Shown here: positions 1 to 7,430 of the stretch, piece after piece
Numbering within the stretch: position 1 is the stretch's first letter
How the letters are laid out: each line of letters starts with the position of its first letter
NCBI RefSeq assembly: GCF_027924405.1
Contig: NZ_AP026978.1
Span: 1,984,001-2,048,000, forward strand
Origin: Nocardia sputorum
GTDB lineage: Bacteria; Actinomycetota; Actinomycetes; Mycobacteriales; Mycobacteriaceae
Length of the DNA: 64,000 bases
Reading direction: 5' to 3'
Notes under the pieces: generated by a model
Seen by the model: the letters and a program-made list of their open reading frames with translations, nothing else
What the model was told of the DNA's origin: nothing
The model's database searches: none
Translations under genes and position numbers: made by a program

Positions 1-38
1 ACTCACGGGTCGCGATGGTCTTCCATGCCGCACGGAAT

Positions 39-209
39 CTAATCCTCTCCCGGTCGGTCTGGGCTTCGGCGGGCTGTCGTCGGCAGCACCACGGCGACCG
101 GCTGGCCGTAGTGGCGGACGACCTGTTCGTCGCCGTTGGCGAGGTGTTCGAACAGGACGGCCGGGTCGTCGTCTTGGCACTCGCGGGTGCGCTTGCACGC
201 TGCGTACAC
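39..209 (-). CDS. possible small protein, weakly antitoxin-like
   Basis: A short minus-strand frame of 56 codons from a GTG, with the high third-position GC expected of coding DNA here. The C-terminal half (Ala-Asn-Gly-Asp-Glu-Gln-Val-Val-Arg-His-Tyr-Gly-Gln-Pro-Val-Ala-Val-Val) has the pattern of Phd/YefM-type antitoxins: a short helix, then a strand ending in Gly-x-Pro-Val-Ala. No toxin partner is visible and the N-terminus is shorter than usual for that family, so the gene may be a fragment or chance coding bias. It ends where an esterase remnant begins on the other strand, so this looks like a rearrangement junction. The start is uncertain. Confidence 0.25.
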   Translation of the reverse strand: MYAACKRTRECQDDDPAVLFEHLANGDEQVVRHYGQPVAVVLPTTARRSPDRPGED

Positions 210-224
210 CAGCGGCAGATCGCG

Positions 225-434
225 TCCGATGTGACGCAGTCGAGTTACCCCTGCCCGGCCGGAAGCGCCGTCGAGCTCTACTCGATCATCGACGGCGGGC
301 ATACCTGGCCCGGCAATCCGTTTGTGGTGTCGCCGGTGCCGTTGGTCGGTGGCACCACCACGTCGATCAGCGCCGATCGGATCATGTGGGACTTCTGCCG
401 TGCCCATCCGCTGGAAGGCTCCCTCCGTCGCTGA
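225..434 (+). pseudogene. C-terminal remnant of LpqC/PHB-depolymerase-like esterase
   Basis: The last 70 residues of this open frame match the end of LpqC-type secreted esterases (polyhydroxybutyrate depolymerase-like alpha/beta hydrolases). The Ser-Asp-Val-Thr lead-in, the catalytic-His block Asp-Gly-Gly-His-Thr-Trp-Pro-Gly and the closing Ile-Ser-Ala-x-x-x-Ile-Met-Trp-Asp-Phe helix are all present. The nucleophile Ser, the Asp and the signal peptide are missing, and the upstream 200 bp in this frame does not look like the family. I read it as a stump left by a deletion or rearrangement near the window edge. Family assignment is by motif memory. Confidence 0.6.
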
Positions 435-472
435 CGGAACCGACTGCGGCTCGCGCACGGGACCAGCACGGC

Positions 473-1696
473 CTAGCCGGTCGGACCGAGTTCTGTGGGC
501 TGGTCCACCGTTCCCGGACGTGGCGCGCTCGCGACGCGATGGGAGCGGAAGACCCGGGAGAGCGCTATCAGCGCCACGGCGAACAGCAGGGGAATCACGA
601 ATCCCGCACGGTGCCCCACACTCGCCGCGACCGCGCCGACCAGGCCGCCGCCCAGGAGGGTTCCCGCGTAGTTGAACAGGTTGAGACGCGCGATCAGCGC
701 GTCGAGCTCTCGTCCGGTCGCGAGTTGCCCGGCCGCGCTGAAACACAACGGTGCGATCACGGGCAGACCGGCGCCCGCGACCAGAAAACCCGCGATCGCG
801 ACGGCTGGACTCGGCGCGGCCACCACGAGCGCGAGACCACAGGCCCCCGTGGCCGCGGCGGCCCGGACCACAGTGCGCGGACCGAAACGGCGCACCAGCG
901 AATCGCCCGCGGCTCGGGCGACCAGCGATGTGCCCTGATACGCGGCGAAGGCGAGTGCCGCGGTCGCCGAACCGGCCAGCATGTCGTCGGTGAGATACAA
1001 GGCCGACCAGTTGCCCACCGCCAGGTCGATGGCGAAGACGAACGCCGCCGCGATCCCGAACGCGAGATACGCGCGCAGCGCGACTGCCGGGCCGGGCGAG
1101 GCGGTCTCGGTGGGACTCGTCTCCGCGTCCCGCACGCCGAGCAGTCCCGGCCCGAGCAGCCAGCCGAGCACCAGCACGACCGCCGCGGCCGCGAGCAGCG
1201 ATTCGCGTAGCGTCACCTCCAGCGCCTCGCACCCCGACACGAACAACGCCCCGGCTATCGTTCCGGCGCTCCACGAAGCGTAGAACGACGACAGGATGAA
1301 CGTCCCGTACCCGTGCTGGATGAACACCGCCTGCATGTTGGTGCTCGCGTCGACGATGCCGACCGCGATCCCATAGCAGCCGAGCGCGGCCACCAGCAGC
1401 GCCGTGTTCGGCGCGAACGCCGCCGCCGAGCCGGTGCCGGCCACGAGCAGCAGCCCGATCCGCACCGCCGCGCGGCTGGACCAGCGCAGCGCCAGCCGCT
1501 CCGCCAGGACGCTGCCGCCGCCCGCCAGCAAGGAGATCAGCACCACCGAGACGGCGATCACCCCGTCCGACAGGCCGAAACGTGCTTTTTGCTGCGGCAA
1601 TTCGGTCAGCACGACGGCGAGGAAGAAGCCCTGCGCGCCGAACGCGAACGAGTTCGCGACGCGGGCGCGCCGCAGGACGGGCGCGATCGAACTCAC
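473..1696 (-). CDS. MFS transporter
   Basis: A 407-residue major facilitator superfamily permease in the cytoplasmic membrane, with about 12 hydrophobic segments and a basic central loop near residues 190-200. The substrate is not evident; the Gly/Ala-rich helices and the Asn-Trp-Ser-Ala-Leu-Tyr motif recall the FucP/YbjJ-like sugar or drug branch. The frame stays open further upstream, but the GTG at 1696 starts just before the first membrane helix. Longer versions would run into the P450 remnant that begins at 1710 on the other strand, so 1696 is preferred. It stands alone with no obvious operon partner. Confidence 0.8.
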   Translation of the reverse strand: MSSIAPVLRRARVANSFAFGAQGFFLAVVLTELPQQKARFGLSDGVIAVSVVLISLLAGGGSVLAERLALRWSSRAAVRIGLLLVAGTGSAAAFAPNTALLVAALGCYGIAVGIVDASTNMQAVFIQHGYGTFILSSFYASWSAGTIAGALFVSGCEALEVTLRESLLAAAAVVLVLGWLLGPGLLGVRDAETSPTETASPGPAVALRAYLAFGIAAAFVFAIDLAVGNWSALYLTDDMLAGSATAALAFAAYQGTSLVARAAGDSLVRRFGPRTVVRAAAATGACGLALVVAAPSPAVAIAGFLVAGAGLPVIAPLCFSAAGQLATGRELDALIARLNLFNYAGTLLGGGLVGAVAASVGHRAGFVIPLLFAVALIALSRVFRSHRVASAPRPGTVDQPTELGPTG

Positions 1697-1709
1697 CGGC
1701 GCAGGGTAG

Positions 1710-1919
1710 CCGGAGCCGCACGACGGCGCGCGCCGAGCCTGCCTCGGGGCGGGACTCGCCCGGCTCGAGGCGCGCATCGCGCTGACCCGGCCGATCCGGC
1801 GCTATCAGCTGCTGCGGCCCGCCGTCGGCGACATGGACCTGCGGTGGCGGGAGAGCATTCTGATCCGCGGGCTGCTCGAGCTCCCCGTCGTCCCGGTGCG
1901 TGCGCCCGCGGTGCGCTGA
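1710..1919 (+). pseudogene. C-terminal remnant of a cytochrome P450
   Basis: Reading from 1710 to the TGA at 1917-1919 gives about 69 residues that match the end of bacterial P450s. The heme-ligand Cys sits in Ala-Cys-Leu-Gly-Ala-Gly-Leu-Ala-Arg-Leu-Glu-Ala-Arg-Ile-Ala-Leu, followed by the final Leu-Arg-Trp-Arg-Glu-Ser-Ile-Leu-Ile-Arg-Gly-Leu block. There is a stop (TAG, 1707-1709) directly upstream and no start codon, so everything N-terminal of the heme loop is gone, including the Phe-Gly of the FGxGxHxC motif. The fragment fills the gap between the MFS start and the flavin monooxygenase, and suggests that a P450 once stood left of the monooxygenase. Confidence 0.75.
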
Positions 1920-1977
1920 CGAGCGGATTCGGTCGACCGACTTTGCTGTGCGCCGCTGGCGACGTAGCCTCTTGCGC

Positions 1978-3537
1978 ATGACAAGCGGAAGCCGCATCGG
2001 GATCGTCGGTGCGGGTATCGCAGGTCTCGCCTGCGCGAAAGTATTGCAACAGGAGGGTTTTCCGGTCGAAATCTTCGACCGCGCACCCGATGTCGGTGGC
2101 GTGTGGAGTGCGACCCGGCGATACCCGGGACTGCAAACGCAGAACTCCAAGGACACGTACCACTTCTCCGACTTTCCGATGCCGGGCGACTACCCGCGGG
2201 TTCTCGACGGGCAGCACATGCAGGCGTATCTGGCCGCCTACGCCGAGCGCTTCGGGTTGACCGAGCACTTGCGGCTGCGCACCGAGGTGGTCGCCGCCGA
2301 TCCGGTGGACAGCGGCTGGCTGCTGGAAATTCGCGACGAGAGCGGAGTCCACCGGGCGTCGTGCGACCACCTGGTGATCGCCAACGGCGTTTTCAGTGAG
2401 CCCGCGATGCCGGAGTACCACGGCGCCGACTGGTTCCGCGCCGCGGGCGGGCGTCTGTGCCATTCCTCGGAGTTCACCGATCTGGAGTCGGTGCGCGGCA
2501 AGTCGGTCGTCGTGGTGGGTTACGGCAAGTCCGCCTGCGACATCGCCACCGCGGTGAGCGAGGTCGCGGCGTCCACCTCGGTCGTGGCGCGGCGGCTGTT
2601 CTGGAAGATGCCGCGCAAGCTGGCGCGGGTGATCGACTACGAACGGCTGATGCTGACCCGCTTCGGCGAGGCCCATTTCCACTACCTACGGCCCCGCTGG
2701 ATGGATCGGTTCCTGGACGGTCCCGGTGAATCCGTGCGGATCAGCAACTTCGATCTGATCCAGGAACTGGTCACCAAGCACTCTCACCTGCGCGAACTCG
2801 ACTTGGTGCCCACCGGGCGATTCGAGGAGATCGCCGAGAGCACCGTGAGTCTCGTCAGCGAGGGCTTCTACGAGCAGGTGGCCAACGGACGCATCACGGT
2901 GCACCGGGACACGACCATCACCGAGATGGGCGGCGGCCAGAAGGCGGCGCCCGGGATCCGGCTGTCCACCGGGCAGGTGCTGCAGGCCGACGTCGTGATC
3001 TGCGCGACCGGCTTCCAGCAGCGCGTCCCCTTCCTCACCCCGTATATCCAGCGCAGGCTGACCGACGAGCACGGCAACTTCCGCCTGCATCGGCAGATCC
3101 TGCCGTTGGGGGTGCCGAATCTGACCTTCGCCGGCTACAACTCCTCGACGATCAGCACGCTCAACGCCGAGGTCGCCGCGCACTGGACCGCCGCGCTGCT
3201 CACCGGCAGGCTGCACCTGCCGCCCGCGGAGAAACTCGACGAGGAGATCGACGCCCGCCTGCGCTGGATGGAGGAACGCACGCACGGCCGCCACGCGCAT
3301 GGCACCGCGGTCGTCCCGTTCTCCATCCAGAACATCGACGAGATGCTCGCCGACCTGAAGTTCCGCCTGCCGCTGCACACGCGAGCGGCGCAGGTGTTCC
3401 GCCGGATCAAGCCGGAGTCCTACCGGGGTCTGGCCACCCGTCGCAAGCCCGGGCCGGGGCCGACGGCGCGCCCGACGGCGCCGATCGAGGCGGAACTGCT
3501 GCCCTATGAGGGCGACAGCGGCCGGGTCAGCCACTAG
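1978..3537 (+). CDS. flavin-containing monooxygenase
   Basis: A 519-residue FAD/NAD(P)H-dependent monooxygenase. The N-terminal FAD dinucleotide motif Gly-Ala-Gly-Ile-Ala-Gly lies near residue 11. The FMO fingerprint (Gly-xxx-His-xxx-Phe, in Gly-Arg-Leu-Cys-His-Ser-Ser-Glu-Phe) lies near residue 160. A second Rossmann motif (Val-Val-Val-Gly-Tyr-Gly-Lys-Ser) precedes the NADPH domain, and Ala-Thr-Gly-Phe lies near residue 340. It probably inserts one oxygen atom into a soft nucleophile or ketone; the substrate is unknown. ATG 1978 is chosen because the FAD motif follows within ten codons; the longer frame would overlap the P450 stump. No close partner gene. Confidence 0.85.
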   Translation: MTSGSRIGIVGAGIAGLACAKVLQQEGFPVEIFDRAPDVGGVWSATRRYPGLQTQNSKDTYHFSDFPMPGDYPRVLDGQHMQAYLAAYAERFGLTEHLRLRTEVVAADPVDSGWLLEIRDESGVHRASCDHLVIANGVFSEPAMPEYHGADWFRAAGGRLCHSSEFTDLESVRGKSVVVVGYGKSACDIATAVSEVAASTSVVARRLFWKMPRKLARVIDYERLMLTRFGEAHFHYLRPRWMDRFLDGPGESVRISNFDLIQELVTKHSHLRELDLVPTGRFEEIAESTVSLVSEGFYEQVANGRITVHRDTTITEMGGGQKAAPGIRLSTGQVLQADVVICATGFQQRVPFLTPYIQRRLTDEHGNFRLHRQILPLGVPNLTFAGYNSSTISTLNAEVAAHWTAALLTGRLHLPPAEKLDEEIDARLRWMEERTHGRHAHGTAVVPFSIQNIDEMLADLKFRLPLHTRAAQVFRRIKPESYRGLATRRKPGPGPTARPTAPIEAELLPYEGDSGRVSH

Positions 3538-3968
3538 GGCCGTGGCTGCTCCGCTGAGTCGGTAGGCGTGTGGCGGACGGGTACTGATGTCCGCCGCGCT
3601 GATCGTCGGCTGCGAGTGGTGCGTGTGCACGATTGCATCGACTGCCGAAATTCCCGTGTGTCGACCCGCGACTCGGACACGGCTGTCCGACGCTCGCCTG
3701 CGTTCGGGTGACTCGGGGCGCGTCACCGTATCCGGCGCGCGCACCGATGGAGTGTGTCGCGGCTCGATAGCCGACGTGCACGGTGCATACCCGCAGGTCG
3801 ATACGTCATTGTGAACCCCGGACGGCGCACGGGCGGAAGCGATCGCGTGCTCGACCGCGAACCATTCCCTCGACGGGATGTCCGACCGTGCCGTTCGGGT
3901 CGGACTCGCCCCGGGTTATCGCGTGCGCAATACCGGGGGCCGCTGGTTGCGTTGGCGATAATCCAAGG
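3538..3968. other. intergenic, no gene seen
   Basis: About 430 bp between the monooxygenase and the LysR gene. The short frames here have no recognisable motif. The only signal is GATAAT at 3957-3962, six bases before the GTG at 3969, which could be the -10 box of a leaderless lysR transcript; no clear -35 was found. Confidence 0.4.
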
Positions 3969-4940
3969 GTGGAAGCGCTGGACATGAATCTCCTCGTGGC
4001 CCTCGACGCACTGCTCGACACCAACAGCGTCACCCTGGCCGCGGAGCGCCTACACACCTCGCCACCCGCGATGAGCCGGACGCTGGCCAAATTGCGTGGC
4101 GTGCTCGGCGACCCGCTGCTGGTGCGCGCGGGCCGCAATCTGGTGCCCACGCCACGCGCGCTGGAATTGCGTTACGAGGTCAGCACTCTGGTCGAGCAGG
4201 GACGCGCGCTGCTGACACCGCGTGACGACCTCGACCCGGCGGCGCTGCGCCGGACGTTCGCGGTGCAGGCCGGCGATATGGTGCTGAGCGAACTGGCCGG
4301 GCCCCTGCTGTCCGCGGTACGGGCCCAGGCTCCAGGCGTGACGCTGCGATTCCTGCCCGACATCGTGGAGGGCACCGCCGCGTTGCGCGACGGCCGGGTC
4401 GACCTCGAAGTCGGTGTGATCGACCACACCGATCCAGAGACGGCCGTGCGCCGAGTGCTCACCGATCGGGTGATCGGAGTAGCCGCCGCCGACCATCCCT
4501 TGGTCACCGATCGCGTCACCGTCGCCGCGTACGCGGCCGCGCCGCATCTGAGCATCTCGCGCACCGGCCGTTCGCACGGCCCGATCGACGACCGCTTGGC
4601 CCTGCACGGCCGCACCCGGCGGGTGGTGGCCACCGTGCCGACGCTGACCAGCGCGCTGTTCGCGGTGCGTGGCAGCGACTTGGTCTGCCCCGCGCCCGCC
4701 CTGCTGAGCGCCGCGACATTACCCGCGATCGGTCTTGCCGCGTTCGAGATACCGCTGCCGCTGCCCGAGGTCGCTATCGGGATGGCATGGCATCCGCGTA
4801 ACACCGCCGACGGGGGGCATCGCTGGTTGCGCGATCTAGTGCAGGAGATCCTGCTGCGTTCTTCGGCGGCGGCGCGTCCGCCGAAGCGGAAGCGCGCCAG
4901 AGCCGCTCAGGACACCGGCGGCGGGCTGGAGAGCCGGTAG
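3969..4940 (+). CDS. LysR-family transcriptional regulator
   Basis: A 323-residue LysR-type regulator. The N-terminal winged helix-turn-helix (residues about 5-65) has the typical Leu-Leu-Val-Ala-Leu-Asp-Ala-Leu-Leu start of the NodD/LeuO-like branch and the recognition-helix stretch Pro-Pro-Ala-Met-Ser-Arg-Thr-Leu. The rest is the periplasmic-binding-like effector domain. The GTG at 3969 is preferred over upstream starts since it places the helix correctly and lies six bases behind a GATAAT -10 box. The C-terminal tail is basic (Pro-Pro-Lys-Arg-Lys-Arg). It overlaps the convergent gene at 4907-5944 by 34 bp. No target gene is evident nearby. Confidence 0.85.
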   Translation: MEALDMNLLVALDALLDTNSVTLAAERLHTSPPAMSRTLAKLRGVLGDPLLVRAGRNLVPTPRALELRYEVSTLVEQGRALLTPRDDLDPAALRRTFAVQAGDMVLSELAGPLLSAVRAQAPGVTLRFLPDIVEGTAALRDGRVDLEVGVIDHTDPETAVRRVLTDRVIGVAAADHPLVTDRVTVAAYAAAPHLSISRTGRSHGPIDDRLALHGRTRRVVATVPTLTSALFAVRGSDLVCPAPALLSAATLPAIGLAAFEIPLPLPEVAIGMAWHPRNTADGGHRWLRDLVQEILLRSSAAARPPKRKRARAAQDTGGGLESR

Positions 4941-5944
4941 TCGGCCGGTCTGCGCTGCGCTTCGGTGCGCTCGGACTGATATCCGTTCGTGGTCGACTCA
5001 CCCGGCGTGTTCCCGAAGACGTCGGCCCGGCCGAGCGGAGCCGCCGCCGTGCGCTTGAGTTCGTCCAGCATGGCCTGCAACTTGTCCACGTGCGTGTTCT
5101 CGACCGGGGTCCGGTCGTCCACACCGGCGCGGTGCGCGCCGGTGAGTCCCGTGCCCGTGGCCTCGGGGGCCGCACCGTTCTCCGAGCCGCTGTGATCGGT
5201 GGCCGCGGCGGACGCGACGATGCTCTCGTACGGGGCGTTCTCGACGGGGGAGTACGAGCCCGCCGCGGGGGCGGGCTCACGCGAGGCCGGGAAGGTCTCT
5301 TGTTGTCCGGTACCGGGATCGCGCGGGGTGGGCGCGGTGAACGACGAGACGGGTTCCCGCGGTGTCGGCGTGGTGAAAGCGGGTTCACGCGCGGGAGGGG
5401 CGGTGAAGTTCGACGCGGAATTGCCGGGGGCGGTGAAGCCCTGCGCGTTCGGCTCGAGTGCGGTCAGCGTGGGCTCGCGCGGGGGCGTGAAGCTCGTCGG
5501 CGCAGCGGGACTCGGCTCGGGCGCCGCGTGCACCGGCTCACGCGGTGTGCCGTTCCGGGTGCCCGCCGTTCCGGGCGACTCGCTCTTCGGTGCCGTGGGC
5601 TCGGCGCTGTGCTCCGGTCGGCGCGCACTGGACCGCCTCGCGGCGGCCCGGGGTAGCGGGGCAGCCGGTCGCTGGGCCGTCTCTTGATCCTCCGGCGCCG
5701 GGTCGGCACCGGATTCCAGGCGTTCCACCCTGGCATCGAGGCCCGAAATGTCCTGTCCCGCCCGGAAAGCCCACGCCTCGAGCTTGGCCAACCGCCCCTC
5801 GACGGTCGGTTCGCTCGCCACGGCCTGCGCACCGTCGATGCGGGCCGCCACCGCGTCCAGCTTCTCGCTGACCTCTCGGAGAGCCGACGCGATACTCGAC
5901 AGCATCGCGCCGATCGACTCGCCGGTCTGCTGACCGTGCTCCAT
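4907..5944 (-). CDS. coiled-coil protein with Pro/Thr-rich repeats, unknown function
   Basis: A 345-residue protein with no recognised family. Residues 10-85 form a heptad-like coiled coil (Ser-Ser-Ile-Ala-Ser-Ala-Leu-Arg-Glu-Val-Ser-Glu-Lys-Leu-Asp-Ala, and Leu-Asp-Ala-Arg-Val-Glu-Arg-Leu). Residues about 85-260 are low-complexity and carry degenerate copies of a unit built on (S/T)-Phe-Thr-(A/P)-Pro plus Pro-Arg-Glu-Pro. A short helical segment (Val-Asp-Lys-Leu-Gln-Ala-Met-Leu-Asp-Glu-Leu-Lys) sits near residue 285. There is no signal peptide or membrane segment. The ATG at 5944 has GGGGAAG about 10 bp upstream; earlier starts lack one. The design resembles bacterial cytoskeletal or envelope-associated scaffold proteins, but that is only a guess. 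Confidence 0.6.
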   Translation of the reverse strand: MEHGQQTGESIGAMLSSIASALREVSEKLDAVAARIDGAQAVASEPTVEGRLAKLEAWAFRAGQDISGLDARVERLESGADPAPEDQETAQRPAAPLPRAAARRSSARRPEHSAEPTAPKSESPGTAGTRNGTPREPVHAAPEPSPAAPTSFTPPREPTLTALEPNAQGFTAPGNSASNFTAPPAREPAFTTPTPREPVSSFTAPTPRDPGTGQQETFPASREPAPAAGSYSPVENAPYESIVASAAATDHSGSENGAAPEATGTGLTGAHRAGVDDRTPVENTHVDKLQAMLDELKRTAAAPLGRADVFGNTPGESTTNGYQSERTEAQRRPADYRLSSPPPVS

Positions 5945-6485
5945 CCAGTACCTACTTCCCCGTATCGGCCCAGCTCGCACTCGGCCGGACGATTCTATCC
6001 GCCCAGTTGGACATCCGCGGCTCGCGAAGAATCGGCGGCGCACCGATCAAAGACCTGATCACTGCAGCCTAGGCCCCCGGAATTACCCCCGTGCAGGCGG
6101 ATTACGCGGCGACCCGCTTTGTCCGGAACGGGCCGACACCTCCGATCCGACATTATCCGCCCGATCCGCGTCCCGCGCGAGTCCACGCTTCGGGTGACCG
6201 CGACGACGCGTCGCGCGGCCGTGCTGTGCCCGCTCGTCGAGGGCCGGGCGCGGCGCGGAATGGCGGCAACTGTCAATTCGGCGATATCAGAAGCGCCGAT
6301 GCCGCCCCGTGGCATGATGAAAGCCCTTGTGCCGCAGAGTACGACGCCATTTCCGTGGATCGGGCATGTGCGTGGCACACCCGAGCGCGGGGTAGACGAG
6401 GCTGGCGAGGTTGCCGAGTCTGACGCACTCTTGATCTATGGCGTAGGTCGCCGGGCCTGCGGTGGTTGTGCAGGGGAGTGGTCGC
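5945..6485. other. intergenic, no gene seen
   Basis: About 540 bp between two divergent genes. I see no convincing coding frame, RNA gene or long inverted repeat. It presumably carries the promoters of both neighbours, but no clear -35/-10 pair was found. Confidence 0.4.
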
Positions 6486-7430
6486 GTGAGAACGAAGCAG
6501 CGGGCGGAGATCGCCTGCGGGCGCCGGGCGATGCTCGCCGAGTTGGGTATCGGAGAGGCTTCCGGCCGTACCCGCGGGTCGAAGACCGGTTATGCCTGCG
6601 GGTGTCCGGAATGCGCCGCCGCGCAGTGGGACATGCGGCGGCTGAAGTACTGGTTGTGCGGCAGACTGCTGGCCTACGGGGCCGACGAGGCCGAAGTGGA
6701 TCGGCGCATCGGGACGCTGCCGGTGGATGTGTACTGGCGTAAGGGCGACCGGGTCTACGCGATCGAGGTGCGCAGCGGCCCGGTGGAGCGAGGGCTCGCG
6801 CGAGAGCACACCGAGCGGCTGCGCGCCGAGGGCTGCACGGATGTGCTGTGGCTGTGCCCGCCCGGCTACTGGGTGCCGTATCTGCACGCGCTGGGCATCG
6901 CGGACTTCGCTCCGGCCGCCTGCGATTACCGCGCGGTCACCGGTGTGCTGGACACCGAGCACGCGATGGCGGCGCCGCGGCGCGAACCGGTCGAACTGCG
7001 CGAATTCATCGCGGGCTGGGTGCGCGGCGAATACGTCTGGGGCTATCGGGACGAGAGGACAGGAGGCTGGGCCACCGTGACCGACTGGGAGTACCACACG
7101 AAGACGCAGGCCACGGTCATCGCCCGGCAGCGCCAGGAACTGGTCAACCAGCGCACGGCGCTCGCGGTGGCCCGGAAGTCGTTGCGCGACAAGCAGAAAC
7201 ATCTACTGAAGCTGACCACGCGGCTGGAACGCGCGGAGCTGGACGCGCAGAAAAAGGCCGACGCCCTCGCCACCGCCCAGCGCACGATCGCCGATCACGA
7301 CCGGCTCGACAAGGCCTTGCGCAACACGATCGCCAATCTCGAGGTGACCATCGGCCGCTGGCAGCTGATCACCATCTGCGCGATGCTGCTGATCGTCACG
7401 TTCTTGGCGGCGGCGATGGTGGTGCGCTGA
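6486..7430 (+). CDS. CoiA-like nuclease-domain protein with coiled coil and C-terminal membrane anchor
   Basis: A 314-residue protein in three parts. Residues about 1-60 hold a Cys-Gly-Cys-Pro-Glu-Cys cluster that may bind zinc. Residues about 70-150 resemble the PD-(D/E)xK core of competence protein CoiA-type domains, with an Asp in Pro-Val-Asp-Val-Tyr-Trp and Glu-Val-Arg in Ala-Ile-Glu-Val-Arg-Ser-Gly where Glu-x-Gln/Lys is usual. Residues 200-285 are a long coiled coil, and residues about 288-312 form one membrane helix. GTG 6486 is chosen because GGGGAG lies 7 bp upstream. It converges with and overlaps the gene at 7396-8625 by 35 bp. The fold call is a motif reading only. Confidence 0.55.
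   Translation: MRTKQRAEIACGRRAMLAELGIGEASGRTRGSKTGYACGCPECAAAQWDMRRLKYWLCGRLLAYGADEAEVDRRIGTLPVDVYWRKGDRVYAIEVRSGPVERGLAREHTERLRAEGCTDVLWLCPPGYWVPYLHALGIADFAPAACDYRAVTGVLDTEHAMAAPRREPVELREFIAGWVRGEYVWGYRDERTGGWATVTDWEYHTKTQATVIARQRQELVNQRTALAVARKSLRDKQKHLLKLTTRLERAELDAQKKADALATAQRTIADHDRLDKALRNTIANLEVTIGRWQLITICAMLLIVTFLAAAMVVR

Noticed and set aside
39..2156. 700-codon minus-strand open frame
   Set aside because: Overlaps the MFS gene on the same strand and is antisense to the P450 stump and monooxygenase; Arg/Pro-rich shadow without motifs. Only its last 56 codons look coding.
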